Positions 23,586 through 35,754 are shown, counted from the first letter of the stretch. The stretch: 64,000 bases of DNA from Atopsyche davidsoni (GCA_022113835.1 JAILWY010000021.1:1178001-1242000), one strand, 5' to 3'. Numbers and translations are program-made. The notes: generated from the sequence alone by a model not told the origin.

Positions 23586-23690
23586 GGGGTAGTGGGGGGG
23601 AGGAGAGCCCCCCCCCCTTAACCCCCCCCCCCTTAACCCCCCCCCCCCTTTAACCTCCCCCCCCGCCCCCCGCCGCTCACGCAACCCCGC
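23586..23690. repeat. G-run followed by C-run/TTAA array
   Basis: A G7 run (about 23,594-23,600) is followed by C-runs of 9-13 bases, three of them separated by TTAA or TTTAA, then C8 and C6. The unit resembles CnTTAA of about 14-16 bp. The opposite strand has five or more long G-runs and is a strong quadruplex candidate; the G7 run can also pair with the first C-run. Frames crossing it are low complexity (Gly/Pro) and not genes. Confidence 0.85.
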
Positions 23691-23986
23691 CATTTCAGGG
23701 CACGGCCTTACGAGCTGCGGCATCGCGAGCTTAAGTGGAAGGCTTTGATCGCGAATATTTTGCGTTCCGCGCTAGGGTGACCACAAACTGATGGGAATCT
23801 TATAATTAAAATTTAACAAATGAAATTTAGTTACTATCAAATCAAAATTATGTCAGGTATAACTTAAATAGAGTGAGTTGAAATTCAGATCAGAATTTTT
23901 TTTCATTGCATCTGCGTGCGAGTGATAAACAAGAATTGAACAAGAACAAGAATCAAAACTCAAATAAAAATTACAAGAATGGCAAT

Positions 23987-24019
<33 letters not shown>

Positions 24020-27000
24020 CCTGATTCCCGTCCACGCGCTGAGAACTCATGGCCACCCCGTTATTGATACGGAGACGTGCAGAGTGCGTGCTTCGACCCG
24101 CCTACGCTCGCTAAAAATAACGCGTGTCCTAGGGTGACCATATTAAACGTTTTTATATTATACAGCGTGTATGTTTTTTTATAATACTTTTTTAAATTAA
24201 TAATTATTAAAAAAATAAATGAACAAAATCAATATTCAGGTTGTTCAGTTGTGGATATGTTTTTATCTTCTGAGTAATATATATATATTAAAATTTTATC
24301 TTAATTTTATATATTATTGTAATATATAGTGAATATACTATAATTGACTATAATATAATTCTACCTTTCACGCTATTATAACTTGAATTAGTGGAACGTT
24401 ATAACTAGAATGGCTCTCGCTAATCTGTTCAATTCATTATAAAAAAAAACGACAAGTAATTTTAACATGCTATGATAAATGTTAACCAAACTATCTTACA
24501 TTGTATTTATGAAATAATTTACAATTTCAATAAATATTTATCATTAAACAAAATCTCACTCTTTCGCTCTATTCCCTCATTAAGTAAAGATATAACAATA
24601 TAATCTTTTAATTAAAAATTATAAGCCTTACAAGTCTCTGATGTGTGATAAGAAATATTGTGTAAAGAGCTTGAGGATGTATAAGTGATATTTTGTTTCC
24701 AAGAGCAATTGCTTGGAAAGGGGATACCGGGAGACGGACATTACAGACGAACAACCCGACGGGTTTTATTTTGGTTTTGAAGAAACTAAGGTTTAATGGG
24801 TTGTTAAGAATTGCTAACAACTTATTATACTGCATCGCTTGGTTACAGAATAAACTGTCACGGAGAATTGGATATTCGATTCAATAAATTCTAGTCGGTT
24901 CGATTTGCGGTCAATTTTAGACACGCACGGGTATTACACGACCACAGAAGAATTCGTGCTCCGTCCTGATCACGGAATGTCCCCTGTGCCACCGGCTTTA
25001 TAAGCAACCAATTCTTCAGAAGAAACCAAAACCATTTGGAACCGCATTACTACTTTGCAGCTGCGTTTACTGAAGTATTTGATTACTATCCTATATAACG
25101 TTTCTTTCTGGGTAAAGAACGCAAACTAATGATGTCACTAACTACAAATTATATTTTTAATAAGCCTGATTTTATTTTACGTTTTAAAACTGTTGGTACT
25201 TTGATTTACGGATTGACTTAATAAATTTGCATGCAAAATTTTCTATGAAAGCACAAGCAAGTATACGTTTGAAAATGATTTTCAATGATGTGCGCATAAA
25301 AAAAATAGATTCCAATATTATTTCAAAGACACATTCAAAATTTTGAGTACAACCTGTCAAATACCTAGGCTGGATTTCAGAGATCGATTTAGTTTTAGTT
25401 AGGGGCAGATTCTGCAGGCTTCAGGTTAGATTGGGTTAGGTTAATGAACGCACAGGCCTATATCTAATTGCAAATGACGCCGTTGCCGGGCAGTATAGCC
25501 TTTATAGGTTATCTAGCGTGCGTTTCATGGGCCTTAATGACGGCCGCTATGACCCCGTGGATGACCCGGTCCTTAGTGGCGTATGGCCGGTGATGGTGAT
25601 GATAAACAATCTTGTCTAATGGTCGGATTATCGCGTAGGTGCAATGGTTATTACGCCAGCGTGCAAATATGCAGGCCTCGTAGTATTAACCGATGCACGC
25701 ATGAAACGACGAAGCTAAACGATCGATTCTCTTAAAGCAGATTTTGAGCGAACAAATTTGTGGGGTTGAAAAAGCCCTTGCATTATAAAAATAAATCTTA
25801 AGAATTATTTTTTCATTGAAGATTTAAGTATTTCTTTAAATATTGTATTTCAAAACCACACAAAAGACGCATAGAATACTTATAAGAACTTATCGAATTT
25901 TGTTTTGAAAAATCAATAAACAAGCACAATCGGAAAAATCCTCGATTTTTTTTATTACAAGTATTACTCTGTCCGTAATCTAGCTATGAAACCCTTTTGA
26001 CCACCGCGACCTTGTAAGCAACTAAACGAGAGTTGACTCGTTATATGCAAGTATGTAACAAATGTACCTGTACAAGATAAATATTATTTCAAAATTTTTT
26101 TCGTCGTTTTGGGTATAATTTATAAGAAACTATTAAATATTCAAATTTATTCACCTGTTTTCAATATATTTGAATAAGTTAAGATTATATTTTATTTCGT
26201 TTTTTTGCATTATTTCTATGATTCCGTATTATGATATCAAAAAAAAAAAACAAAACAAAAAGCAATTGGCTTAAAAGCAGTGGCATGAAGTGGCGACACA
26301 ATGTGATAAATAAAAAATATTTTCTCTAATGTGTAAAAAGCTGGACACAGGGAATTTATGCCACACACACCATTAGGCTATCTTTAGAATTGAACTGACA
26401 TCTCATATTGCAGGGTTGTTATCAGAGACAAGCCATACAATGTTGCACTTCCTATAAATTTTATATGAGTTTTATTATTTGCACGCTGACAGCCAATGCG
26501 TGACAGAGACTAAGCATTTCCGAATCCTGCCCGCTCAAAAGAGGCGAACGAGTGGGATATGATTATTCAGGTACTAAAACAAAACATAAAAAAAACCCAT
26601 TGCCCATAGGATTTATTTAACCATTTAAATTTATCCGCCCTCCCCTGTCGTTGGCACCCTCCCACCTGAGCGCGCATTACCCCCGCCCGCCTCGCGCACT
26701 CCACGCCGCACGGGAACAGATAATGGCAGAGATTTATCAAATTTTACGGATAATAAATTTGCAACAAATTGGCACCGTGGCAACGTAATTCGTGCTCTCT
26801 GAGAACATCATTATAAAAGTGCAACGCAGTTATCGCGCCTCTTAGAAAATCAATTCCTTTGAATAAAAATAATCCTCCATCTAAATTTACCATGCGTTAC
26901 CGCTGCTATTTTAAAATCCGCTCGTGTATTCCAAGAATGCTTACATAAGAGTTGTTTATTAGACAGACATGTAATTTGATTTCCAGCTCATTGCACATTG

Positions 27001-27124
27001 TGTGTTGATGATGCATTGAGACATTATTAAAGATTTATTTGTGGCAAATGCATTTTTTAAACTATTCGCCTCACCATAAACACGTATGTTTTTATGATTG
27101 CAAAAAAGTCCAAATTCGATCAGT
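23691..27124. other. A+T-rich stretch with microsatellites and small GC patches
   Basis: Contains (TA)n at 23,993-24,019, mixed patches at 24,045-24,130 and 25,480-25,700, and a C-rich patch at 26,635-26,715. The word CTAGGGTGACCA occurs at about 23,773 and 24,130, possibly edges of one old repeat. No gene recognised. Confidence 0.5.
23993..24019. repeat. (TA)n microsatellite
   Basis: About thirteen TA dinucleotides. Confidence 0.9.
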
Positions 27125-27190
27125 ATCTGCTTCATAGCACAGTGGTTAGCATGTTTGTTTTTCGACCATCAGGATCAGGATTTTTGGATT
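27125..27190 (+). repeat. degenerate tRNA-derived SINE head
   Basis: TAGCACAGTGGTTAGCATG (from 27,135) is a typical A-box region of insect tRNA-derived SINEs. TTCGACC and GGATCAGGATT (27,172-27,182) sit where the anticodon arm and B box would be, the latter decayed. No body or tail is recognisable beyond. Confidence 0.5.
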
Positions 27191-27371
27191 TATGTTTTTA
27201 CAAACTATAGATACCTCGCTCAGATGGTCTCTTTCAATGCATACTTGGATATGAAATCTTTAGTAAAAATATCTAAAAAAGAAGAAAAGTGTTTTTGTAA
27301 CTTATATTTAGAATTTCAGGTGTAAGAGAACCGTTGTAGTTGATAACGATTCATAATGATGTCATTAATCT

Positions 27372-27476
27372 AATGAGGACTCGAAGCTCACCCCTGAAGC
27401 GGCAGAGGTCGGCTCCTGTCTCCGTAATAGCCTGAGCGTCATCAGCTCTCGGGGTGATCACGCAACTGTCCTCATT
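27372..27476. other. 105-nt imperfect stem structure
   Basis: AATGAGGAC (27,372-27,380) pairs with GTCCTCATT (27,468-27,476), and TCACCCC (27,388-27,394) with GGGGTGA (27,451-27,457). The nested arms enclose a GC-richer 56-nt loop in A+T-rich surroundings. It could be a structured RNA or a MITE remnant. No Pol III boxes are seen. Confidence 0.35.
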
Positions 27477-30400
27477 CAAAACGTATCACAATTATTTCTG
27501 AAGGTGTTCGCAGATCTTTATCGAACATGCTCCTAATTAGACAAGATATCAACGCATCAAAATTGCACGTTAAACTTAATGTGAGCCAGTGGCGTGCCAT
27601 ACATACATGCAGAAAATATTGTTTTTCGTAAAAACACTACTGATTTTTATTAAAATTTAAGTCAAATGAAACACAATGTGCGGGTGTTTTTAAATAATTA
27701 CTAAGCTTTTTTCGTGAATTATTTGGATTTTAATTTTCAATGAATATATTTTTTTTAAGCTCACATTACAGATGCAATAAAAAAAAGCTTAAGGATACAC
27801 TTTTTATGATTTTAATTTTTAAGGTCAATGAAAATAAATTGACAGGGTCACATTAAAAGTAAACAAGTATGTTCAACGGATAAAAGACATCAAGCTTAGA
27901 TAATCTGAACAAAGAATTTTGAATCCCACTTCTCTAGAAGATGAGGAGGTCGCATGTAAGGAAGCAGCTGAAAAATGAGATACACTTGCGACTATGCATA
28001 TTTATTACCTTAGAAAGTGCAGCGAAATCACAGAAAACTGCACCAGAGAGAGCTATTCTTGAAAGATTATTACTTCTTGAATACATCCCGAGTCCGCGAG
28101 AATACAAGCGAACCACGAGGCAGTTTTATCCTGTCAGTTCACAATAAATCCTGAATGCAAACGATATGTGCTTATTTTATATATACCTCTTTGATAATAC
28201 GCAGAAGTTTTAATTGCGTGAGCAGTTCAAACTAAAGTCTTTGAGTATCAAGGCTGTTTGGATTTGTCCTTGATAAAAGTTCTGTTCCTCTTCTTTATTG
28301 CAATTTAGTCTCGACTTCTGGTTTATTGCTAATTATCCAATCAGAGATCGATCCCGGCGCGTGCGGCACGCCATGCTCGCGCACTGTGAAGAAGATTCCA
28401 TTCACTCATCCTTTTAGCAGACCCAGATCGGCCCTGCCCGCCTCGCCCCATCGTCCTCTGCCAGTGGAAGCATGGACAGCTGTGATTGATATCTGTGCTC
28501 GTATGCTTTACTAGTAGTGCGTTAAAAGTGATGTACCAACTATACTGATGGATATAATATATTCATCTTACTTATCGATTCCTTTGAACGCAATAAAAAT
28601 AATATTTTTTTGACATTGAAGCAATTGGAATTAATCAACATCAATATCACAATTACTAATTACACTTTGGTGCACCATACATACATTAAATGTTCAAAAA
28701 AAGTTTACCACAAATATAAAACATAGTTTCGCTTCTAAAATCATATCATAAACTAAAGAACTTTTATGTTTACTGTGCTTACAATACTAAGTTTTGTTCT
28801 GAGAATTCAACTTTCTTATATATTATGTATTATCTTTTCAGTTATTGTATTGATCTGTACGAATAAAAAAAATCAAATTGTATTTATGTAAAGCTTAAAC
28901 AAAAACAAAGCGCATTTTCATAGAAATTACGCATCAGGACATTTGGAGAAGGCCGTCTATCTTCCACGAAATGGATAGGCAAATAAAATACTTTGGGGCA
29001 CTGCCGCCCAAGCTGCATTTAAATTGCCTTTCTCATGACAAAAGCATTCCATCTCTGTCACAATATTCGCCAGCTTGACTGAAGTATAAAGTGTTTTGAT
29101 TGCAGTTGCCACGCAAGCCATGCATTAGCGCCGAGTCCTGGCCGGCGCAGGGCACGTACAAAAACTTATGCGCTGAATTTGTACCTGCGTGTGCAACTCG
29201 CGCCTAGAACACGAGAAGTTAGACAGGCCTTGACAGTAAAACTCAAACGTACCTGCAAATGTCAAATCTAAATTGCTAGAAGATAACGAAAATAATTTTG
29301 TGAGCTCTCGTCTTTCAGGGATTCGTTGAACCATCGAACTAGTTATTTAGTATTAAAAAAATATTTTATTCAAGTATATAGAAAACAGGCCATCGCATGC
29401 AAGACAGATAGATTTTTTTATAGGGATATGTTTTTATGTTGTTTCAGACACTAAGGTGATAAAAAAGGTCAGTATAATAAAAAAAAAAAATTGGCTATAT
29501 TATTCTACATCCGATCTGGACACATCTTATTTCACTGAATACAAAATGTAAAATCTCAAGATGCTCACATCCAGCAGTAGAGAGATAAAGGCTGTGGGGT
29601 AAGCAGAACTCTAGTATGTAGTTCTGGAAGGTAACTAATTATGTTACATATGTACTTTGGGCACACAATGTTACCGCGTCCTTCGGATCGATTTATGGCT
29701 CATCTCATAGAATTTACTGCGACGCTAATTTGCTTTCACTCACACAGCTCGCATAAATACATCCTCTCTAATAAGCCTATACTTTGAAAGGACGTTAATA
29801 CAAGACGATATGTGTATATAAATTTATTTATAAAAAATCGAAAGAAGACAAGCAGGCAGTAGTGAATAATTACTATCGTCAAAAATCAAATTACTGTTTT
29901 TTTTTAATTTACTCAAATAATATTTCTGTACATAATAATGTTGTTTTTAGAAAAACATATATAATAAATAATTTCAAGTGAAATGTGTATAAAAGTTTTA
30001 TAACAAGTGTTTTACTGGCCGAGCTGCTGGAACACACTTTCCGTGAACTGTCAATAAATATAAACTCGAAACGATGCTCGTTTGCAAATCGCAACGGTTG
30101 TTTTGCAATAAAACATTTAATAAGCTCATCATCAACAGCACGTGGTGTGAATCGCACGGCAGACGTGTGCTAGTGTTGCATTTTTACAATTGTGCAGCGA
30201 GATTGAATGGTCGGGTATTAGTTATTTGATTCGCCCCGTCGTCCGTCTAATGGCGGCGGAGTCGTTGCGACCGCTTGCGTGAGGCCAATTACAAGCTACG
30301 GAAAATAATTAACCTTTTTGCGTTTTAAATTAACACAATCTCTCATTATTAAAATTATGATTTGTTTTTGTAGTAATTCAACTGTGTAACTAATATCTTT

Positions 30401-32029
30401 GTATTCGTGTGATGCAATATATACGTCATCAAAACTGACCTAGCTTAAAATTTTGTATAAAAATATTTTGCGCTATCAAAAAAAACTTTATATATGAATT
30501 TAAAAAAATATTTTTTCAAATAGTGCCTTTATTAATAGTACATATTCGGGTTTCGTACTTTATACCATTAACATAAAATAGGAAATAGAGCTCATCAAGA
30601 CCTACTAACATTGCTGTTTATGTATATTTAATTTTATGTCGAAACACCTACATATAAAGTATTAAATATTTACACGAATTTTCAAGACCAAAAAAAATAT
30701 TGTTTTTTTAAACTTTTTAATGATAAAACAATGTTTCAGGTGAGCGAAGATGCATACAATAAATGCATACTTCATATCTAGAAAACACAAGGTATTTTAA
30801 TGGTGAAGTTTACAGGTACTTTATTATGATACAGATCAGTGTATAAAATATAAATGCGTTTGAAGAATTCTCAAATATAAAAGCATCCGTTTTTAATTCA
30901 CACCACATCGCGAATTGAATTCTTCACGTGAGGTTAAACGGCACAGAACACAATTTAATGCCTACCGGTCACTTTTTACCCGAACAGAATGGATTCCTTC
31001 TGACTGCGAAACACTTTCTTACCATTATAATTGAAGCTTTAGTACTTAACTCACCTGCGATTTAAACTTCGTGTAAGATTTCGCTGTACCTTCGTAAATA
31101 CTTGGCGTGCGATGAAATCCAAACAATTTAATGGTCAAAGTATTCACACTTGAAATGATAAAAAAACCCTTGATAATTAAAATAAACTTAAAATGTTTTA
31201 AATAAAGAACCTATTGTATAATTTTACTTTCTAAGGTAGCAAAAATATCTTTGAATATTAAAAAAAAAATATATATATATATATTATAGTGGAGAGCAGT
31301 AAAATCAAAATTTGTATAATGTTTAATGATTGCGCTTGTATGTACTAAAATAAAAAAAATCTATCCAATAAATAACGTGGACTTCTTTAAAGTAACAAAA
31401 TAATTAATTCATATATATTACAATAAAAAAAAATGTAAGAGGATATTTTATATATTGGAATGTTCATTTACTTTTACTAACTTCATGCTCTGATCTTAGT
31501 GGCACTAAAACATTAAAAATATTTTTCAATGTTTTCATTCTAAATGCTCTCATTCAGCCAGAGACGCAATACTAATCTGCGAAATTCACGACAAAACAGG
31601 GATGATTGCCTTATGTATGTTTGCTGACTATAACTCTATTTAGAAAGATATAGAGGAAAAATGAGACCGGAGTGCGCTGGAGCCTATATAGGGGCGAAAA
31701 TTGAGACAAAAAATATAGTATTTACTAGGACCTAAGCTTATTTAACTACTTTAAAAAGTTGCAGTTCGTGAGTCACGGACAGTGGTTTCTAGCGACGGAG
31801 GTTACTGAACATGGTACATCAGAACTCATAGGTTTTAGGGAGGTCTGTTGATAAATATAAAACCTTGAATGAATAAAGATTAAAGCACATTACACATGTA
31901 GCAACAATTTGCGCCACCGATTTGCAGGTAGTAGATAGTGTTTTTTTTAATGGTTTTGCCTAAAATGTTTGTCGGCAGAGAGCTGATTGACAACTTCAAT
32001 ATCAATATTCAAGTAGAGGATAAAGTTAA
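27477..32029. other. long A+T-rich stretch without identifiable genes
   Basis: GC patches at 28,350-28,500, 29,110-29,215, 30,230-30,290 and 31,660-31,695 (with a TATATAGG) carry short frames with no splice support. A (TA)n run lies at about 31,269-31,286. Nothing matches known families. Confidence 0.5.
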
Positions 32030-32045
32030 AAGATTTAGGAACTAG

Positions 32046-32490
32046 GATCCTGACAAGGAAATTAAAATGAGGATTGAGACAGCAAGCAGGACGTTCAATA
32101 ATTTGAGGAAAGTATTATGCTCAAGAGATGTCGTCTCAGTCTCCTTTATGGAATCGAAGCTCAAAGCTAATATGCGAAGAATTGAGGCAACAGAAATTTT
32201 GTTGTGAAAGAGAATCCCTGGATTGACCGCGTCACAAATAAAAGAGTCTTGCATAGAATGCGTTAAGAAAAGAAACTCTTTAGAAGAAGAAAGAAGCGGA
32301 AAGTCTCCTATTTTGTGCCATCCTCCAGCTGATTGTCCAGGGAAAATTCACGTGGATGCGAAATTCGAGCCAGTGGCTGGAGATGGGAAGTGCGGTCGAA
32401 TTGGTGAGACTAGGTCAGGTTGGGGATATGTTCGATGAAATGGTCACCAACCTCCTATGAGGAGAAGCATCAGAAGATGAAGAAGGTATA
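32046..32490 (+). pseudogene. decayed RTE-like LINE, C-terminal RT region
   Basis: The frame from 32,046 reads DPDKEIKMRIETASRTFNNL, matching the E-I-x-x-R-I-x-x-A-x-x-x-F-x-x-L segment that follows the RT domain in RTE/BovB-like and related retrotransposons. After a gap come MRRIEATEILL, an in-frame stop where a Trp is usual, and KRIPGLTASQIKESC, matching the family's 'rRil.I.W...v.n..vl' region. Further on, GKCGRIGE and (other frame) CSMKWSPTSYEEKHQKMKK recall the C-terminal tail, so at least one frameshift is present. The 3' part recurs at 35,755-35,880. This is a dead insertion. Confidence 0.6.
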
Positions 32491-32507
32491 ACTTTAGTAA
32501 GTGATAA

Positions 32508-32910
32508 GTGCGATCCAGCGCTTGGTATCACTGGCACCGCTCGGCTAGTGGGGCTCGACAAAGGAAGGACCGGGAGGAGCGATCAGTGAGGATGGATCGC
32601 TCGCGGCGTTGTCGTTGCTGGCCGCGGTCTCGGTGGACGGGGCGGGTGATGTGGCGTGCGATAGGCCCGCAATTACAAGTCCGGGCTGGCCGATGTGTAT
32701 CGGTGGCAAGGATAATGCACGCCGCTCGTGCCGGCAGCCCCGCAGCCCCGCAGCCCCGCAGCCCCGCAGCCCCGCAGCCCCGCAGCTCGGCAATCATACG
32801 CGGGGACACGCGCGGATTGACAACGCCGGCCAGGGGCGGGCCACCCCGGCGGAGGACATCTCCGCGAAAGTCGTCCCTTCTTCTTTTTTGAGTGCCCCTC
32901 TTCAGAGAAG
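32508..32910. other. GC-rich island with overlapping frames
   Basis: This island of about 400 bp is open in two plus and three minus frames of 82-146 codons, which is what high GC and tandem repeats give by themselves. The longest plus frame (32,609-33,049) continues straight into the 17-bp minisatellite and is not credible as a gene. A CpG-rich promoter is possible; no TATA, donor or start context stands out. Confidence 0.4.
32735..32785. repeat. 8-bp minisatellite (CAGCCCCG)n
   Basis: About 6.4 units of CAGCCCCG. Because 8 is not a multiple of 3, all three frames are cycled, giving the SPAAPQPR-type repeats seen on both strands. A similar octamer array lies at 42,596-42,658. Confidence 0.9.
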
Positions 32911-33115
32911 GTTGGCGACCATCTCACTGAAGCGACCATCTCACCGAGGCGACCATCTCACCGAGGCGACCATCTCACTGAAGCGACCATCTCACCGAGG
33001 CGACCTTCTCACTGAAGCGACCATCTCACAGAGGCGACCATCTCACTGATACGTATATACGTATACTGAGTTTTCTTACAGATAATAGTGTAGTAGGTCT
33101 CCGGGTCCTTTTATG
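32905..33115 (+). mobile_element. family C fragment carrying a minisatellite
   Basis: GAAGGTTGGCGACC at the left and AATAGTGTAGTAGGTCTCCGG at the right match family C copy 1 at about 21,340 and 21,405. In copy 1 the 17-bp word GCGACCTTCTCACTGAA occurs once; here it has become eight units. Confidence 0.75.
32915..33050 (+). repeat. 17-bp minisatellite, eight units
   Basis: Units begin at 32,915, 32,932, 32,949, 32,966, 32,983, 33,000, 33,017 and 33,034. Two main variants, ending CACTGAA and CACCGAG, alternate irregularly; the sixth unit has CTT in place of CAT, as in the single-copy ancestor in family C copy 1. Confidence 0.95.
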
Positions 33116-34252
33116 CCGCAGTTTTATATTCGTTGCTGCTGCCCAAAACCAATATTATATAATCATTTCCTTACTAAGCTTTGGCGTTTAGATCTGATAC
33201 TCCTTATATAACAGGCTGCAGAAACAATAGCAGGAGCCTCCCCCTCCCCCACTTCGACAAGGTACTTCCAGAGCACGTCCCTTCACAATCATTCCAAGTT
33301 CACAACAGAACGGGGAACAAAACAGTCGTTCCTAAACTAAACCAAAATTTATTGAACGCATCGCCATAAAAATAACATTTTAAGATTTTTTGAAACTCAT
33401 ACGTTTTGAATACGATTTATCATCTCCCATTGGGAACGGGAGGCAGAAAGGTTCCCGACCGCTGGTCCATTGTTTTCATTAGTGCTCGCCCTTGCCTCGT
33501 CGGGCCGCGATGTGTGATGCGGATAAGACTGCGTGCAAATCGAAGCCTAACAAAGTACGGTAATAAGAGCTCGTGTATAATGGGCTCAGGCTCGTTTTTC
33601 ACTCGCGCTCCTGCGTAGGATGTGACAGCTGAGCTCTGCGCGGGGCGGGCGGAATCGCAATACACTCCGGGATTCACTATACGTACAACTAATAAACGTT
33701 GTCATTTTTACCACCGGTTCGTCTATGACCAGTGCAATTCGAGGCTGGAGGCACATGAAAATCGTATGCGCTATGCGTACTTTAGTTGCTCTCATCTTAT
33801 TTGATTTATGTTGATTGGTGTATAGTGCAATGCGACGCTGCAGTTAAGTCGTAACATCGCAATGCACATTAGCCGGATAACTAATAAAAGCAGAGCAATT
33901 TCACTTCGGCGGTCTAAAAGGCAAAATTTTATTATAACCATATATACATTTATATATATTTATATATACATAAAACTGATAACGTCAAACATTTCCGCAG
34001 GTGTTGATAACACATGGAATCAAACTGACGAAACTCAAGTTCTAAGAAATTTTTCCGTATAACTTTTTTAAAATTAATTAATTACTCTTATGTATGAAAT
34101 ATATATATTTTTTAAATTTAAATAAGAACAACGTTTACCGATGCATACCGATAAATGGCTGATTGCGCATAAAACAATATAAGGTAGTAATGGAAGAGCC
34201 GACAACATTTATTTTTCAGCAAAAAGACGCTGTTTACGAAACGCGCGCTCCG
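33116..34252. other. mixed stretch, no gene recognised
   Basis: A balanced-composition patch at 33,420-33,700 is open on both strands for 60-85 codons without splice signals or known domains. The rest is A+T filler with (TA)-rich runs near 33,940-33,970. Confidence 0.45.
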
Positions 34253-34309
34253 TCATAGCAATAATTTAAAGTCGTAAAGCAATCCAATAAACCTCGGCGC
34301 GTCCGCCAT
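34253..34309 (-). CDS. short frame at a possible promoter
   Basis: On the minus strand GCGAAAATGGCGGACG is a strong start context and reads MADAPRFIGLLYDFKLLL, then a stop. Immediately upstream (minus strand) is the long C-rich tract at 34,328-34,371, so tract, AAAATGGCGG motif and frame resemble a CpG-type promoter with first exon. AAAATGGCGG is also a YY1/Pho-like site and may have no coding role. A weak donor CGAG|GTTTAT follows six codons in. Confidence 0.2.
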   Translation of the reverse strand: MADAPRFIGLLYDFKLLL

Positions 34310-34327
34310 TTTCGCTCTTGATTTACC

Positions 34328-34371
34328 GGGGGTGGGGGGCGCGGGGGTGGGGGGGAGGGGGGAGGGGAGGC
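34328..34371 (+). repeat. G-rich tract, quadruplex candidate
   Basis: Seven G-runs of 4-7 bases in 44 bp with one- to four-base spacers. Confidence 0.85.
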
Positions 34372-34544
34372 GTGGGCGCAACCCCCGCGCCGCCCGGGGG
34401 GCTAGCGCCTCTCAAAGCTAACTGCACTTATCTATCTGCATTATCGGTATTTAAGACCTACATAAATGAAAAGAACTTCAAGGTAAAACAATCGGATCGA
34501 TATTATAATAATTTTATTCAATAATAAATTAATTATTGATTTTT

Positions 34545-34767
34545 CGTGAAGACCGTCTCACAGGAAGTACGATTTTGCCTATACAGGTTTTATTGATTGA
34601 TAATTTTTTTTAAATATTGAAAATTGGTTAAAGAAAACTTATAGAAAAATTCAATCGTGATTTGTGTGGGATTTGAACCCACACCCCGAAGCTTACATGG
34701 CCGGTGCATGACCAATTATACCAACGAATCACTTGTACTAAGCAATAATTTTTAACAATCATATCCC
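34545..34767 (-). mobile_element. family A element, best-preserved tRNA-like head
   Basis: On the minus strand the head reads GATTCGT (acceptor 5'), GTAT..ATGC (D stem, four pairs with one G-U), loop CATGTAA with TGT in anticodon position, GTGGG-TTCAAAT-CCCAC (perfect T arm), then ACAAATC (acceptor 3', 6 of 7 pairs). The anticodon stem has two or three mismatches and the base before TGT is A. The element ends at the minus 3' side in GTGAGACGGTCTTCAC (34,560-34,545). The body between differs from the 59.3-kb copy, so two subfamilies exist. Confidence 0.75.
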
Positions 34768-34770
34768 ATA

Positions 34771-35754
34771 AGTGAAACAATGTACTTATACTAGACTTTT
34801 AACCCTTAGTACTGAGCGAAGCATTTAAATCCGATAATCCATATTTAGCCTTGTAAGGACCTACTATTTATAATGATGCGATGTGTATCTCAGAGTTGTA
34901 AAATTAAGCTGCCTTCACACGCAGCCACATAACTGACAACCGATTTGTGATTCCCCATTTCTTTATAACGGTTAGTTACCTTTCGGTGTCGATTGTGTCG
35001 CAACTTGCGTAGGCAGCTAATAAAATTGAAAAACTGCGTTGTCTGGGATATCAGGACTCCATGGACTATCGAAAGACACCCGCATTCAATAAAATTAGGG
35101 ATGCTCTAGGTTTTTGCGAATTTGCCAATTGTAAAAATATTTTTAATTTGACTTTCGCGACCTAAATGTTGAGAAACTCTGTCCTAGGTTCTTCCTAGTA
35201 TGAGTCACAGCGCGGCGGTCGTAAATATCCAATGCCCTGTCGATCTTGTGGGTCACTGTAGGCCAGAGCTTCCAAACGTACGAGTCGGCTCCGCCAGCCT
35301 GCATAATGCATTAAGTGCAGGTTATTCAAAATTGTCCACAGCGCCAGCTGAGAGGTCAGTTGTTGTTTATCTTGAGAATTTGGTTCTGTGTGTGATGGTG
35401 ATTTATTTTGTTGTATATATTTCGTACACATTTCGTAAACCGTTTTAAGTTTTAAGCACAAGTCTTCATATAGATTTAACAAAATGTATATTAAATATTA
35501 GTATTAAAGAAAGTCTATTTTATGTTTTAAAACATCGGATTAAATATGGTGCACAGAAATATTCTCGGATTATTGCCATGTATTTCCATTTCAATCAACG
35601 TGGCTATATAATTTACCAAAAAATTCAATTTATATATTTAAACATGAAACCAATGCTTGTTGCTTGATAAAATCTATCTAAAATATATTGTACGCACAAT
35701 TGGGGAAAATGCGAAAATGAGAAATCAATAATTAATTTTACATATATATAGTGG
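34771..35754. other. mixed stretch with an unassigned 95-codon minus frame
   Basis: The minus frame 35,195-35,482 (MLNLYEDLCLKLKTVYEMC...) has protein-like composition but no domain, splice support or upstream gene. GTTGAGAAACTCTG at 35,167-35,180 resembles the end of hAT-type elements. The rest is A+T filler. Confidence 0.35.

Noticed and set aside
27370..27392. CTAATGAGGACTCGAAGC resembling a minimal hammerhead core
   Set aside because: Box 1 has A for G at an invariant position, box 2 reads GAAG, and stems I and III do not form.
32609..33049. 146-codon plus frame rich in Pro, Ala, Arg and Ser
   Set aside because: Made largely of an 8-bp and a 17-bp minisatellite; the opposite strand is open as well.
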